From positions 1-64,000 of the forward strand of contig NZ_AXAJ01000011.1 of the NCBI RefSeq assembly GCF_000472445.1: a stretch of DNA of 64,000 nt. The letters run 5' to 3'. Origin of the DNA: Burkholderia sp. WSM2230. GTDB taxonomy: Bacteria; Pseudomonadota; Gammaproteobacteria; Burkholderiales; Burkholderiaceae. Positions 42,963 to 51,774 of the stretch are shown one piece after another (positions within the stretch are counted from its first letter, which is position 1; the number at the start of each line of letters is the position of its first letter). Under the pieces are notes generated by a model. It made no database searches and was not told the DNA's origin. It worked only from the letters and a program-made list of their open reading frames with translations. A program made the position numbers and the translations under genes.

Positions 42963-44696
42963 ATGTTCATCGATACTCGCAATGTCGAACAAAACACGGT
43001 CATTGAAACGACGGTTTGCATCATCGGGGGAGGTGTCGCGGGCATTACGCTCGCACGTGAAATGTCGAGCGCCGGCGTGGATACGTGCCTGCTCGAAAGC
43101 GGCGGCTTTGCGCCCGACGAGGAGACACGCGACCTGTACCGCGGCGAAAACGCGGGGCTGCCGTATCGATTCGCGGACGGTTCGCGCAGCCGCTATTTCG
43201 GCGGCAGTAGCAACTGCTGGGGCGGCTGGTGCCGTCCGCTCGATCCATGGGACTTCGAGAAGCGCGACTGGATTGCGCACAGTGGCTGGCCCTTCGGCCT
43301 TGATGAACTCGCACCGTACTACGCACGCACGCACGAATTGCTGAAGCTCGGCCCGCAGAACTTCGACCCGGCATACTGGGAGCGCGAGATCGGCCGCTCC
43401 GACGTTCGCCGCATACCGCTTGGCACCGGCGACATGCGCGATACGATTGCGCAGTTCAGCCCGCCTCTGCGCTTTGGCAAGGTGTATCGCGAGGAACTGG
43501 GGCGCTCCACGCGTGTGCGGATCTTTCTGCACGCGAACGTCCTCAATATCGACGCCGATGCGCAAGGCACGACGATTACCCGCGTGCAGGTGGGCACGCT
43601 CAGCGGCCGCAGAATGTCTGTGAAGGCGCGCATTTTCGTACTGGCTACGGGCGGAATCGAAAACGCACGTCTGCTGCTCGCGTCCAACAACGTGCAGGCG
43701 GCGGGACTTGGCAATGCTAACGATCTGGTGGGGCGCTACTTCATGGACCACCCGCGCATGATGTCGGGGAAGGTCCGTTTCCGGCCAGGTGTGGCGCGCA
43801 ATAAGCTTTACGACATCAAGTATCACTACCAGAATCCGGCGGTATCGGCGCATGGTACGAAAATCTCGTCGCAGTTCGCGCCGAAGCAGGAGATGATGGA
43901 GCGCGAAAAGCTGCTTAATTCTCGCGTGTGGCTCTATTCGCGCTGGTACGGCGAGGGCAGCGCGGGCTCGGAGGCGCTGATTCGCTGCAAGGAAGCGCTC
44001 ATGCACAAGGATCAGCCGGGGCGCAGCCTCAAGGCCGATATTGCGACCATGGCAGCGCATCCATTGCATACGGTCGGATACGGCTTGACCCGACTGCTGC
44101 AGTGGCCCGCGCTCATTACCGATGTGACGCTGCAGGCGATTGTCGAAGCGGTGCCCGACCCGGAGAGCCGCGTCACGTTAAGTGCCGACAAACGCGATCG
44201 TTTCGGCATGCCGCGCGTGAAAGTGGAATGGCGCCTCGGCGAGCAGGTGAAGCGTACATTCGACAGAACGTTCGCCGGCCTGGCGAAGGAACTGCAGCTC
44301 GCGCGCGTCGCTGATGTGCAACTGGATGCGCCGCTCGAAGGCAGGGCATGGCCGGAGAAGCTGGAAGGAACCTGGCATCACATGGGCACGACACGTATGC
44401 ACGATTCGCCGCGCGAAGGCGTAGTCGATCGCAATTGCAAAGTGCACGGCATCAGCAATCTGTATGTGGGCGGCAGTTCGGTGTTTCCGACGGTCGGCGC
44501 GAATTTCCCCACCATCACGATCGCGGCGCTCGCGTTGCGGCTTGCCGGACATCTCGCGCGACAGCTGGACGTTCCGCATGTCGTCGGCGGTACTCGCGTG
44601 GAAGCGGCCAATAGTGGAGTTGCGCCGGCGCAGTCTCCGGTCGAGACGCTGCCTATCGCTGCGTCCACGTTGACGCCTTTGATGAAGGAGCAGTGA
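42963..44696 (+). CDS. GMC family FAD-dependent oxidoreductase in the EPS operon
   Basis: A 577-residue flavoenzyme: FAD-binding dinucleotide motif CIIGGGVAGITLAREM at residue 20, SRYFGGSSNCWGGWCRPLD, the inner FAD block LATGGIENARLLL, and the GMC C-terminal domain with GTWHHMGTTRM (catalytic His) and LYVGGSSVFPTVGANFPT. GMC enzymes oxidise alcohols, including sugars and polyols. No signal peptide is present, so it should act in the cytoplasm, perhaps on a nucleotide- or lipid-linked sugar. The substrate is unknown. GGGAG precedes the ATG, and a strong terminator follows. Confidence 0.88.
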   Translation: MFIDTRNVEQNTVIETTVCIIGGGVAGITLAREMSSAGVDTCLLESGGFAPDEETRDLYRGENAGLPYRFADGSRSRYFGGSSNCWGGWCRPLDPWDFEKRDWIAHSGWPFGLDELAPYYARTHELLKLGPQNFDPAYWEREIGRSDVRRIPLGTGDMRDTIAQFSPPLRFGKVYREELGRSTRVRIFLHANVLNIDADAQGTTITRVQVGTLSGRRMSVKARIFVLATGGIENARLLLASNNVQAAGLGNANDLVGRYFMDHPRMMSGKVRFRPGVARNKLYDIKYHYQNPAVSAHGTKISSQFAPKQEMMEREKLLNSRVWLYSRWYGEGSAGSEALIRCKEALMHKDQPGRSLKADIATMAAHPLHTVGYGLTRLLQWPALITDVTLQAIVEAVPDPESRVTLSADKRDRFGMPRVKVEWRLGEQVKRTFDRTFAGLAKELQLARVADVQLDAPLEGRAWPEKLEGTWHHMGTTRMHDSPREGVVDRNCKVHGISNLYVGGSSVFPTVGANFPTITIAALALRLAGHLARQLDVPHVVGGTRVEAANSGVAPAQSPVETLPIAASTLTPLMKEQ

Positions 44697-44744
44697 AGTA
44701 AGGGATGAGGGCGGCGCGGCTAACGCGCCGTCGCTACGAATTGG

Positions 44745-44775
44745 CACGGCGCTCATACGAGCGCCGTGTTCTTTT
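44745..44775 (+). terminator. intrinsic terminator after the GMC gene
   Basis: A perfect ten-base-pair stem (CACGGCGCTC and GAGCGCCGTG, 44745-44754 and 44759-44768) with a four-base loop, followed by TTCTTTTA. It ends the + operon just before the opposing glycosyltransferase gene. Confidence 0.88.
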
Positions 44776-44783
44776 ATGGCAGT

Positions 44784-46001
44784 TCAGCGGCCCGGCTGGG
44801 CAGCCTCGCGCAAGCTGGAGAGCGTGTCGTTCTTTAGGCCGGCGTGCTGGCCGCCCTTCGTTTCCAGCAAGCTCGTCAACACGCTCACCATCGTCTCTAC
44901 GCGAAAGCGCGCATTGAACGTGCGCGCGGCCTGCACGCGCATGGCTTCGCGAGCGGCGTCGTCGAACTCAAGCCAGCGGACGAGACTCCGCTCCGTGCCC
45001 TCGACGGTATCGGGCGCCACGAGTCCAGCGCCGTCCTCTTCGATTTCGCGCCAAACGTTGACCTTATCGGAGATCAGCGCGGGCAGCCCACAGCCCAGCG
45101 CCTCCGCTACCGCGACGCCGAAGTTCTCCTGATGCGATGGCAGCGCGAACACATCGCTTGCATGGAAGGCGCCCCACTTCAAATCGCCTTGCAGCATGCC
45201 GGGCAGGCTCAGGCGATGAACGATTCCAGCCGCTTGCGCCTGAGCCCGCAAGCTTGTAACCCAGCCGGTTTCATCGGGCCCGGCAATCACGAGATGCAGC
45301 GCCGGGTCGCGTTGGGCCACGCGCGCGAATGCATCGATCAGCAGGTCGCAGCCTTTTTTCGGATGCACCCGGCCGAGAAACAGCACGACACGTTTGCCGC
45401 GTGCTGCAGGCACTGCCTGCAAGAACGCTTCGCGTACCGATGCTACATCCACCTCCGGAACGGTAGTCCCGAACGGCACGATACGCTCGCGTGCGCGATA
45501 GAGCCAGAACGATTGACGTGCTCGCGTGCGTTCTTCTTCCGTCGTGAAGATCACAGCGCGCGCGTCGCGCAACACGCGATACTCGGCCCACGGCCAGTAA
45601 AGCCATTTCTTCAGGTGCTTGAGCGGATACGCTTCCTTGAACCACGGGTCGAGCATGCCGTGCGCGTACACGTAATACAGCACGTCGCTGCCGTGCAGCG
45701 CTTTCCATGTTGCGAAACCATGGTATTGCCACAAGCCGTGTACGACGACAGCGTCAAAACGCCTCGCGTGACTGGCGAGCCATGGCGCGAGATACGCGCT
45801 ATAGCTGTAGCGATTCGAGGTCGGGCCGAATGCATGAACAGGAAACGGAAAAGTCGCGAGATAGGCGTCGTCCGGAGAATCACAGGTCGCGACTTCGATC
45901 TCATGCCCGGCATTCTGCATGGCTACGCCGCTGCGGCGAACGCCTTCAACAGGACCACCCGCGCGCGGGTCGACGCTTGCAAGGACGTGGAGGATTTTCA
46001 T
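44784..46001 (-). CDS. GT4-type glycosyltransferase, coupled to wzy
   Basis: A 405-residue GT-B enzyme starting MKILHVLASVDPRAGGPVEG, with VVVHGLWQYHG, LFLGRVHPKKGCDLLIDAFA and SHQENFGVAVAEALGCGLPAL (EX7E motif). The start ATG at 46001 overlaps the stop of the polymerase gene (ATGA), so translation is coupled. It runs opposite to the main operon and converges with the GMC gene at the terminator. Expected role: sugar addition to the EPS repeat unit. Confidence 0.9.
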   Translation of the reverse strand: MKILHVLASVDPRAGGPVEGVRRSGVAMQNAGHEIEVATCDSPDDAYLATFPFPVHAFGPTSNRYSYSAYLAPWLASHARRFDAVVVHGLWQYHGFATWKALHGSDVLYYVYAHGMLDPWFKEAYPLKHLKKWLYWPWAEYRVLRDARAVIFTTEEERTRARQSFWLYRARERIVPFGTTVPEVDVASVREAFLQAVPAARGKRVVLFLGRVHPKKGCDLLIDAFARVAQRDPALHLVIAGPDETGWVTSLRAQAQAAGIVHRLSLPGMLQGDLKWGAFHASDVFALPSHQENFGVAVAEALGCGLPALISDKVNVWREIEEDGAGLVAPDTVEGTERSLVRWLEFDDAAREAMRVQAARTFNARFRVETMVSVLTSLLETKGGQHAGLKNDTLSSLREAAQPGR

Positions 46002-47440
46002 TGCGCAATGTCCGCCCGGTTGGAACCCGGCAGTCGTGCCGTATGCGACATGCCGAGCGTGCTGGCAAGATCCGCACGGCCCATGCCGGGTTGGATACGT
46101 CCGGGCAAGTCCGGCGTCGCGGCGGGCCGCATATGGCGGGCCGCCCGCACGCGGTTTGCGCGTGCCGGCAGCGCACGCTGCAAACGCGTGAAGGTGGCGA
46201 TCATAAGACCCAGCCCAATACCGAATACGAGGCCCGAGAAGCGTGGCCCGAGAGGGTTGCCGCCAATCGATGTGGCGGGCAACGCGGCGAACAGCATGAT
46301 CGCGCGTCCGAGCACCGGCAGCATGGGCGCATCGGGCACGACCTTGCGCCAGTAGCGATATGAGAAGAAGCACAGCGCGAGCGCGCCGAGCGTCGCAAGC
46401 GGCATGGCAATGCCGAACACGAGCCCGCCCGCGAAGAACTGGTAGACCCAGAAGTTGTGACCCGCGGCCCATTCGTTGATCGCGTAGAAATCCTGCTTGC
46501 TGAATTGGCCCGCAAGATCGGGCAAATAGTCCGGCGAGTAACGATAGTAGTGTCCGTAGCCTGCGCCGAACAGCAGCGTTTGCGGCGTTGCCGTCACCTG
46601 GTCGTACTGATCGCGCATTTCGGCAAGACGCGTGATGGTGGTCGGATCCTTGCCCGAAACGGTTGCTTCCGAGAAGAAAATGCGTTGCGACCAGTGCTCA
46701 GCGACATTCGGAACGGCCAGTATCGCGATGCCCGCCACGCCCGCCAGCACCGTGGCCACCACGACGCCGCGAGCGATAGCGCGCCAGATCTGCCGTATCG
46801 ACGGCGCGCTCAGCGCCATTGCGATCAGGAACAGCAGCACGGTGCCGACCAGCAGACTGCGAGTCACGCTCAGCAATTCCACAATGACCGTGGCGGCGAA
46901 CACGGCTACCGTGTATGGCGTGTAGCGCTTGGCGACGACGAATTCGTGCAGCAGCACGCCTTGCAATCCGAGCAGTGTGACCGAGATGATCCGGAAGCGT
47001 ACGTCTTCGAGACCACCGCCCGTTGCAATGCCGTACACGAAAGTAAATACGAGGCTAATGACATTGCCCGCGAACAGAGCCCTTTCGAAGTGAGCGATTC
47101 GCTGCTCGCTCCACGGCCGGCACGCAACCAGATAGCCCAGCAGAAAGAGCACGAACGGCAGCAGCACGCGCAGATAGTTGCCGCTGTCGTTGTCCTGAAT
47201 CAGTTGCGGGACGACGCTGCCGAACACGCACAACAACATGCTTGCGGTGATGATTGAGCGAAGCCGGGAGCGCTCGTGAAAGCGCGGTGCGATGAGCAGA
47301 AGGGCGAGTCCAGCTGCCACTGCCGGAACGACGAAAATGAACTGGGCGAAGTGCCCTGTGGTCGCGTTGGTGGCCTTATAGTCCACCGCAAGCGGTAGCA
47401 GGAACATCCATATCCATGGCGTTGCATACTGATGGCGCAT
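45998..47440 (-). CDS. wzy: Wzy-type O-antigen/EPS polymerase
   Basis: A 480-residue integral membrane protein with around ten to twelve hydrophobic helices and a long periplasmic loop (about residues 255-330, ending in LFGAGYGHYYRYSP and AAGHNFWVYQFFAGG), the arrangement typical of O-antigen ligase/Wzy polymerases. It should join repeat units on the periplasmic side. GGGGAGG lies eight bases before the ATG. The C-terminal 60 residues are a polar, low-complexity tail. The assignment rests on topology, loop and context, as Wzy sequences are poorly conserved. Confidence 0.82.
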   Translation of the reverse strand: MRHQYATPWIWMFLLPLAVDYKATNATTGHFAQFIFVVPAVAAGLALLLIAPRFHERSRLRSIITASMLLCVFGSVVPQLIQDNDSGNYLRVLLPFVLFLLGYLVACRPWSEQRIAHFERALFAGNVISLVFTFVYGIATGGGLEDVRFRIISVTLLGLQGVLLHEFVVAKRYTPYTVAVFAATVIVELLSVTRSLLVGTVLLFLIAMALSAPSIRQIWRAIARGVVVATVLAGVAGIAILAVPNVAEHWSQRIFFSEATVSGKDPTTITRLAEMRDQYDQVTATPQTLLFGAGYGHYYRYSPDYLPDLAGQFSKQDFYAINEWAAGHNFWVYQFFAGGLVFGIAMPLATLGALALCFFSYRYWRKVVPDAPMLPVLGRAIMLFAALPATSIGGNPLGPRFSGLVFGIGLGLMIATFTRLQRALPARANRVRAARHMRPAATPDLPGRIQPGMGRADLASTLGMSHTARLPGSNRADIAQ

Positions 47441-47723
47441 TCTTGTTTCCTCCCCGTCGCCGTCATTTGCCGTCGTCTATAGCGGACGGTCTCGCGTCGG
47501 ATCATTGTGAGCGCAACTTTGTGCTCGTGCACAGCGCGTGATGCGGTTCGTCTCCGGCTGCCTGGATTCTGGCGACAGTGGAAAGGGCTATGCCTGCAAG
47601 ACGCACGCAAGCTCTTCAATGTTGTCGGTGAATGCCTTGATCTTGGCGCTCGTGTATGCACCCTGCCGCCGAAGATGAAACAGGTTAAAGGTGTCCGAAA
47701 AAAACGGAAATGGGGAGAACAAC

Positions 47724-48872
47724 ATGAAGCTATTTGGCGGGCCGGGACCCGCAAAAGCCGGCCGGGCGATCGAGCTGGATTTCGTTCGCGGCATCGCGAT
47801 CATTGCGGTAATGGGCTTTCACTTTCATGCTGTTCATACGGGCAACGTTGTCATTCAGATAATCGAGTACCCGCTCAAGAACTTTGGCCGAGAGGGCGTC
47901 AATCTATTCTTCACGCTAAGCGGCTTTCTGGTAGGCGGACTGCTGCTGCGGCAATACGCGGAGACAGGCCACGTCGACGCGCGCCGCTTCATTGTGCGAC
48001 GCATGTTCCGTATCTGGCCCGCGTATTACGTACTCATCGTGTTTCATGTTCTGGCTGGGCGGCATCCGTGGAATACGTTTGTATTTCAGAACCTCACGCA
48101 CTTGCAGAATTATCTCGGCACCTCGATCACGCAGACATGGAGTCTTGCGGTAGAAGAACATTTTTATCTGGTACTGCCGGCGCTTTTATTGCTTTTCTCA
48201 CGCTGGCGGCTCGGCGCATGGACGATTGTCGGCGTGCTTTCCGGCATCTGTGCGGTAACGCTCATAGCGCGTTGTTTTGCGGTTGCGGGCGGCAATCTGG
48301 AAGGCGCGTTCGCTTACACGCAGTACCGTATCGACAGCTTGCTGATCGGCGTGATTCTCTCGGCAATTTATTGGATGAAGCCCGGCATCTATCATCAGAT
48401 CGCGAAGCGCAAGTGGCTGTTGATCGGCAGTATCGTGTTGCTGTGCGCGTGGCTGGCGTTCGCCACGAAGAACATCGCCCTCGACGAAAGTATCGGCTAT
48501 ACGATTCAGGCGCTCGGTTTTGCCGCGCTTATCGTGCTGGTGCTGGAGTACTCGGGGTCGCTGCGCACGACGTGGATTTATCGTGGCGTCGCGTGGGTGG
48601 GCCTCTATTCGTACGGTATTTACTTGTGGCACTCGCTCGCACTTGCTCCGGGCGACATGCTGATTCGCAAGGCGACAGCGCTTGGTTTGGCGCCGGGTGT
48701 CATCTGGGTAGTTGCGCTCGCTGCGCAGTTCGCCATTGCCATCACAATCGGCTATGTGACCACGCGCGCAATCGAATACCCGTTCCTGCTGATGCGCAAT
48801 GCGCTGTTCCCTGAGAAGCGCAGCAGTTCCGTGCGGGAAGAAGTGCCGGTCGCAGGCGGGCAGTTGTCCTGA
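47724..48872 (+). CDS. acyltransferase-3 family membrane O-acyltransferase
   Basis: A 382-residue protein with about ten membrane helices. The N-terminus carries the family pattern ELDFVRGIAIIAVMGFHFH (catalytic His), followed by GVNLFFTLSGFLVGGLLL and RRMFRIWPAYY, then TWSLAVEEHFYL. Such proteins transfer acetyl, succinyl or similar groups to extracytoplasmic sugars. The ATG at 47724 follows GGGGAG; a GTG at 47691 is in frame but lacks a site. It lies divergent from wzy. Confidence 0.9.
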   Translation: MKLFGGPGPAKAGRAIELDFVRGIAIIAVMGFHFHAVHTGNVVIQIIEYPLKNFGREGVNLFFTLSGFLVGGLLLRQYAETGHVDARRFIVRRMFRIWPAYYVLIVFHVLAGRHPWNTFVFQNLTHLQNYLGTSITQTWSLAVEEHFYLVLPALLLLFSRWRLGAWTIVGVLSGICAVTLIARCFAVAGGNLEGAFAYTQYRIDSLLIGVILSAIYWMKPGIYHQIAKRKWLLIGSIVLLCAWLAFATKNIALDESIGYTIQALGFAALIVLVLEYSGSLRTTWIYRGVAWVGLYSYGIYLWHSLALAPGDMLIRKATALGLAPGVIWVVALAAQFAIAITIGYVTTRAIEYPFLLMRNALFPEKRSSSVREEVPVAGGQLS

Positions 48873-48890
48873 ACAATGCGCATGACGTGT

Positions 48891-48921
48891 GACGTGCCCG
48901 GCCTTTAAGCCGGCGCACGTC
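48891..48921. terminator. convergent hairpin after the acyltransferase gene
   Basis: GACGTGC-CCGGC pairs with GCCGG-C-GCACGTC around a short CTTTAA loop, with one bulged base. It lies between two convergent genes and has no T-run. Confidence 0.45.
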
Positions 48922-48949
48922 GCACCGCTTCATGCTGGAGGCTTTCGAA

Positions 48950-50188
48950 TTACGCCATCTGTTGCAGCAAGGTTTGCTTGAATTCGCCGAGCGTGTTTTG
49001 TGAAAGCAGATTGTCGCGTGAGGAAGCCTCCGCGTGCGCATGAGGCCATGAGCTCATTGCCTCGGAAATAGCCTTGCCTATCGACGCCGAGCTCAGGTCG
49101 CTCAGAATCGGTCCCAATTCGCAGCGTCTACTGAACCAGCCGATCAGGCCGTCTTCCGTTGCGATTACCGGCTTGCCGAAGCGGTAAGCCTGCACCAGTA
49201 CGCCGCTCATGCCGTAATGACCTTTGTAGCCGAGCCACACCGCATCGCATGCGGAAAACAGGTCGCGCTCCATATCGTTGGAAATGAACGAGTCGAGCAC
49301 CACAGGTGCGGGCTTGAGGCTGCGCACATGATTGCGCATGAAGTGCCGGGTGCTCTCATCCTGTTCGCCGGCCACGATCAGCGTCGGCGCATGCTCGAGG
49401 CGAGTCATCGCGTGAACCAGTTCGTAGATGCCCTTGCGTTCGGTGATCGCGCCGTACACCAGCAGATAACGCTCTGCGGGATCGAGGCCGAGGCGCTCGC
49501 GAGCAAGCGCCGGGTCTTCCGCGCGCTCGTCGGGAAAAGGGTCGGCCACATAGGCGACCTTTGCACTGCCTTTCGATGCATTGAGCGCCGCCCATTCGGG
49601 CAAGGTGGGATCGATGCTCAACAAGGTGCGCAGACCTGGCGTGCGGATCGCGCGCCTGAACAACTGCGCCTTGATCGCGTTGACGACTGGCCGATCGGGG
49701 GCCTTGATGCCGACCTTGTGGTGATGAAACGTGGAGCGCATCGTAATGCCGATCCATGGTGTCTTGCCGAATGGAGAACCGAGAAAAGGCAGTCCATTGA
49801 AGAAGTAGTCGGCATAGGGCACTACAACCAGCCGGATTGACTGCATGCGGCTCAGAAGCCGATAGGCGCGTTCAAAGTAGTGGTGAAAACGCCAGTACTG
49901 ATTGCGTTCGCGCAAACGGTGGGTCCGGCTTTCCTCCGCATCGACGAAAGCGATCTGCTGATCGGCGCGATTGGCGGCGGTGATGCGACGCGCGAGCCGG
50001 TGATCTTCATTGGCGCATTCGGTGACGAGAATGCACGGATAGCCGGCATCCGCGCAGGCCTGCATGATCCACTCCGCGTAGCGCCAGCGGTGACCCGTCA
50101 GATTGGGCTCAACGATCAGGACAAACTCAGGTTCGATCAAGTCGGTAGGCATAAGCGGAAACGAGCGTGCAGGGTTGACGGTTTGCAT
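48950..50188 (-). CDS. GT-B glycosyltransferase
   Basis: About 412 residues with a two-domain GT-B layout. The N-terminal half opens FVLIVEPNLTGHRWRYAEWIM and the C-terminal GT4-like half contains LLVYGAITERKGIYELVHAM, LIVAGEQDE and YGMSGVLVQAYRFGKPVIA. The EX7E motif is not clear, so it is a divergent member. The start is uncertain: ATG 50188, GTG 50212 and ATG 50152 are all possible and none has a good ribosome binding site. It converges with the acyltransferase gene and is divergent from wzx. Confidence 0.78.
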   Translation of the reverse strand: MQTVNPARSFPLMPTDLIEPEFVLIVEPNLTGHRWRYAEWIMQACADAGYPCILVTECANEDHRLARRITAANRADQQIAFVDAEESRTHRLRERNQYWRFHHYFERAYRLLSRMQSIRLVVVPYADYFFNGLPFLGSPFGKTPWIGITMRSTFHHHKVGIKAPDRPVVNAIKAQLFRRAIRTPGLRTLLSIDPTLPEWAALNASKGSAKVAYVADPFPDERAEDPALARERLGLDPAERYLLVYGAITERKGIYELVHAMTRLEHAPTLIVAGEQDESTRHFMRNHVRSLKPAPVVLDSFISNDMERDLFSACDAVWLGYKGHYGMSGVLVQAYRFGKPVIATEDGLIGWFSRRCELGPILSDLSSASIGKAISEAMSSWPHAHAEASSRDNLLSQNTLGEFKQTLLQQMA

Positions 50189-50520
50189 GAGCGGGTCAGC
50201 CGGCAGAGACACAATAGCCCGAGCCGCGGGCTCTGCCGCGCAGTCAGATGAATAACGTTAGCACCGCCCCGCCACGGCGAAACCGTCTGATTCGCGCGTT
50301 GTGTGGGTAAACGAACTACCGCGCAAGGGCTTCGGCCGAAGCGGCCTGGTTGATGGCGGTTGACGGCGAATCTCTCGCGGTAAGGTCATGCTTACGGTTC
50401 CAGATGAGCCATTGCCAGCTTGCTGGCGCAACCTATCCAATCAGCCGCGGCGGCATCTACAGCGAGTGACAAAAAGCTGGGTGAACTGCTGAACGGCGCT
50501 GCAATTCGACGGAGAATCAC
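50189..50520. other. 332-base divergent region between glycosyltransferase and wzx
   Basis: No gene or clear promoter is recognised. The region contains a GGAG ribosome binding site at 50511 for the TTG start of wzx. Confidence 0.5.
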
Positions 50521-51774
50521 TTGCGGGCAATCAGGCTTCCCGCGTTCTCGATAGCGAGCAGCTTCGGGGCGAGCGCGGCGACGTGGGTGTTATTGCAACA
50601 GTTCGCGGTGCGTGGACTGGTGGCGATCAAGTTTCTTGCGATTGGCCGCATGCTCGGACCAGAGGCAATCGGCAGCGTGAGCGTGGCTTTGCTCGCGGTC
50701 GCGATTGCCGAGGCGCTGTCCGACACGGGACTCGCGCAGGCCGTCATTCAGGGCGAGCATGCGCCTACGCGCTCGCAGCTCGGCGCGGTATGGACCACGC
50801 TCACTGCGCGCGGCGTGCTGATTTCATTGCTGCTGGTCGCGCTCGCGCCGTTGCTTTCGAGTCAGTTTCATCTCGACGGCTCGCTCGTGCTGATTCAGCT
50901 CGCGGCGGTACTGCCGCTGTTGCGCGGGTTGGCATCGCCGGCTTATTACGTGGTGCAGCGCGAGAGGCGCTTCCAGCATATTGCGGGCGTGGAAGTGGCG
51001 GCTGCCTTCGTCGATTGCGCAGCCGGACTTGCGCTCGCTTATCTCGGTGCCGGTGCGGCTTCGGTGCTGATCGGGCTCGTCGCCGGGGAAACATTGAAAA
51101 GCACGCTGACGTGGGCCACGATGAAGCCGCGGCCGCCCGTGCGCGCGGTGTGGTCGGGCATCAGCCAGTATGTCGGCTTCAGTCGATGGATCTGGGCGAG
51201 CAGCGTAATCAACCTGCTGCTGAACCAGTTCGACAAGGTGGTGGTCGGCAAATTGCTCGGCCCGACGCAACTCGGCGGCTATCAGATGTCGTCGCGCCTC
51301 GCGCAGATGCTGCTCGCCGATGCCGCAATCGCAATGTCGCAATACCTCTTTCCGACTTTTGCCGCGCATCATCGCCGTAGCGCACAGGCGGCTTCCAGGT
51401 TGATCAAGGTCTATCTGCTCGTGGCCGCGATCGGACTTGCTGCTTTTGTCGAAGTGCTGCGGCTGATTGCGCAACCGCTGTTCTCACTGATTCTGGGCGC
51501 GGCCTGGCTGCCCGCGGTGCCGCTCTTCAGGATACTTGTGATCAATATGGCAATCGGGGCGTTGATTGCGGTGCTCGTGTCGTATCTGCGCGCAATCGGC
51601 GACGCCAGGGCGACCGTGCATGCGTCCGCGATTCAGGTAGTAGTGCTGCTCGTCAGCGCGCCGCTCGCGGTTCGCTGGTGGGGCGTGACAGGTATCGCAT
51701 GGTCGATGACGCTGGGCCTCGGCTGCGCCGCGGCGTGGATGCTCTATAGAACCTTGACGGCAAGGACGGCATGA
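50521..51774 (+). CDS. wzx: Wzx-type lipid-linked oligosaccharide flippase (TTG start)
   Basis: A 417-residue polysaccharide transporter of the lipopolysaccharide/MATE-like flippase superfamily with twelve or more hydrophobic segments (AVRGLVAIKFLAIGRMLGPEAIG, NLLLNQFDKVVVGKLLGPTQLGGY, then LFPTFA). It should flip the lipid-linked repeat unit to the periplasm for Wzy. The TTG at 50521 has GGAG six bases upstream and no better ATG exists before the first helix. Its stop overlaps the next glycosyltransferase start (ATGA). Confidence 0.88.
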   Translation: MRAIRLPAFSIASSFGASAATWVLLQQFAVRGLVAIKFLAIGRMLGPEAIGSVSVALLAVAIAEALSDTGLAQAVIQGEHAPTRSQLGAVWTTLTARGVLISLLLVALAPLLSSQFHLDGSLVLIQLAAVLPLLRGLASPAYYVVQRERRFQHIAGVEVAAAFVDCAAGLALAYLGAGAASVLIGLVAGETLKSTLTWATMKPRPPVRAVWSGISQYVGFSRWIWASSVINLLLNQFDKVVVGKLLGPTQLGGYQMSSRLAQMLLADAAIAMSQYLFPTFAAHHRRSAQAASRLIKVYLLVAAIGLAAFVEVLRLIAQPLFSLILGAAWLPAVPLFRILVINMAIGALIAVLVSYLRAIGDARATVHASAIQVVVLLVSAPLAVRWWGVTGIAWSMTLGLGCAAAWMLYRTLTARTA

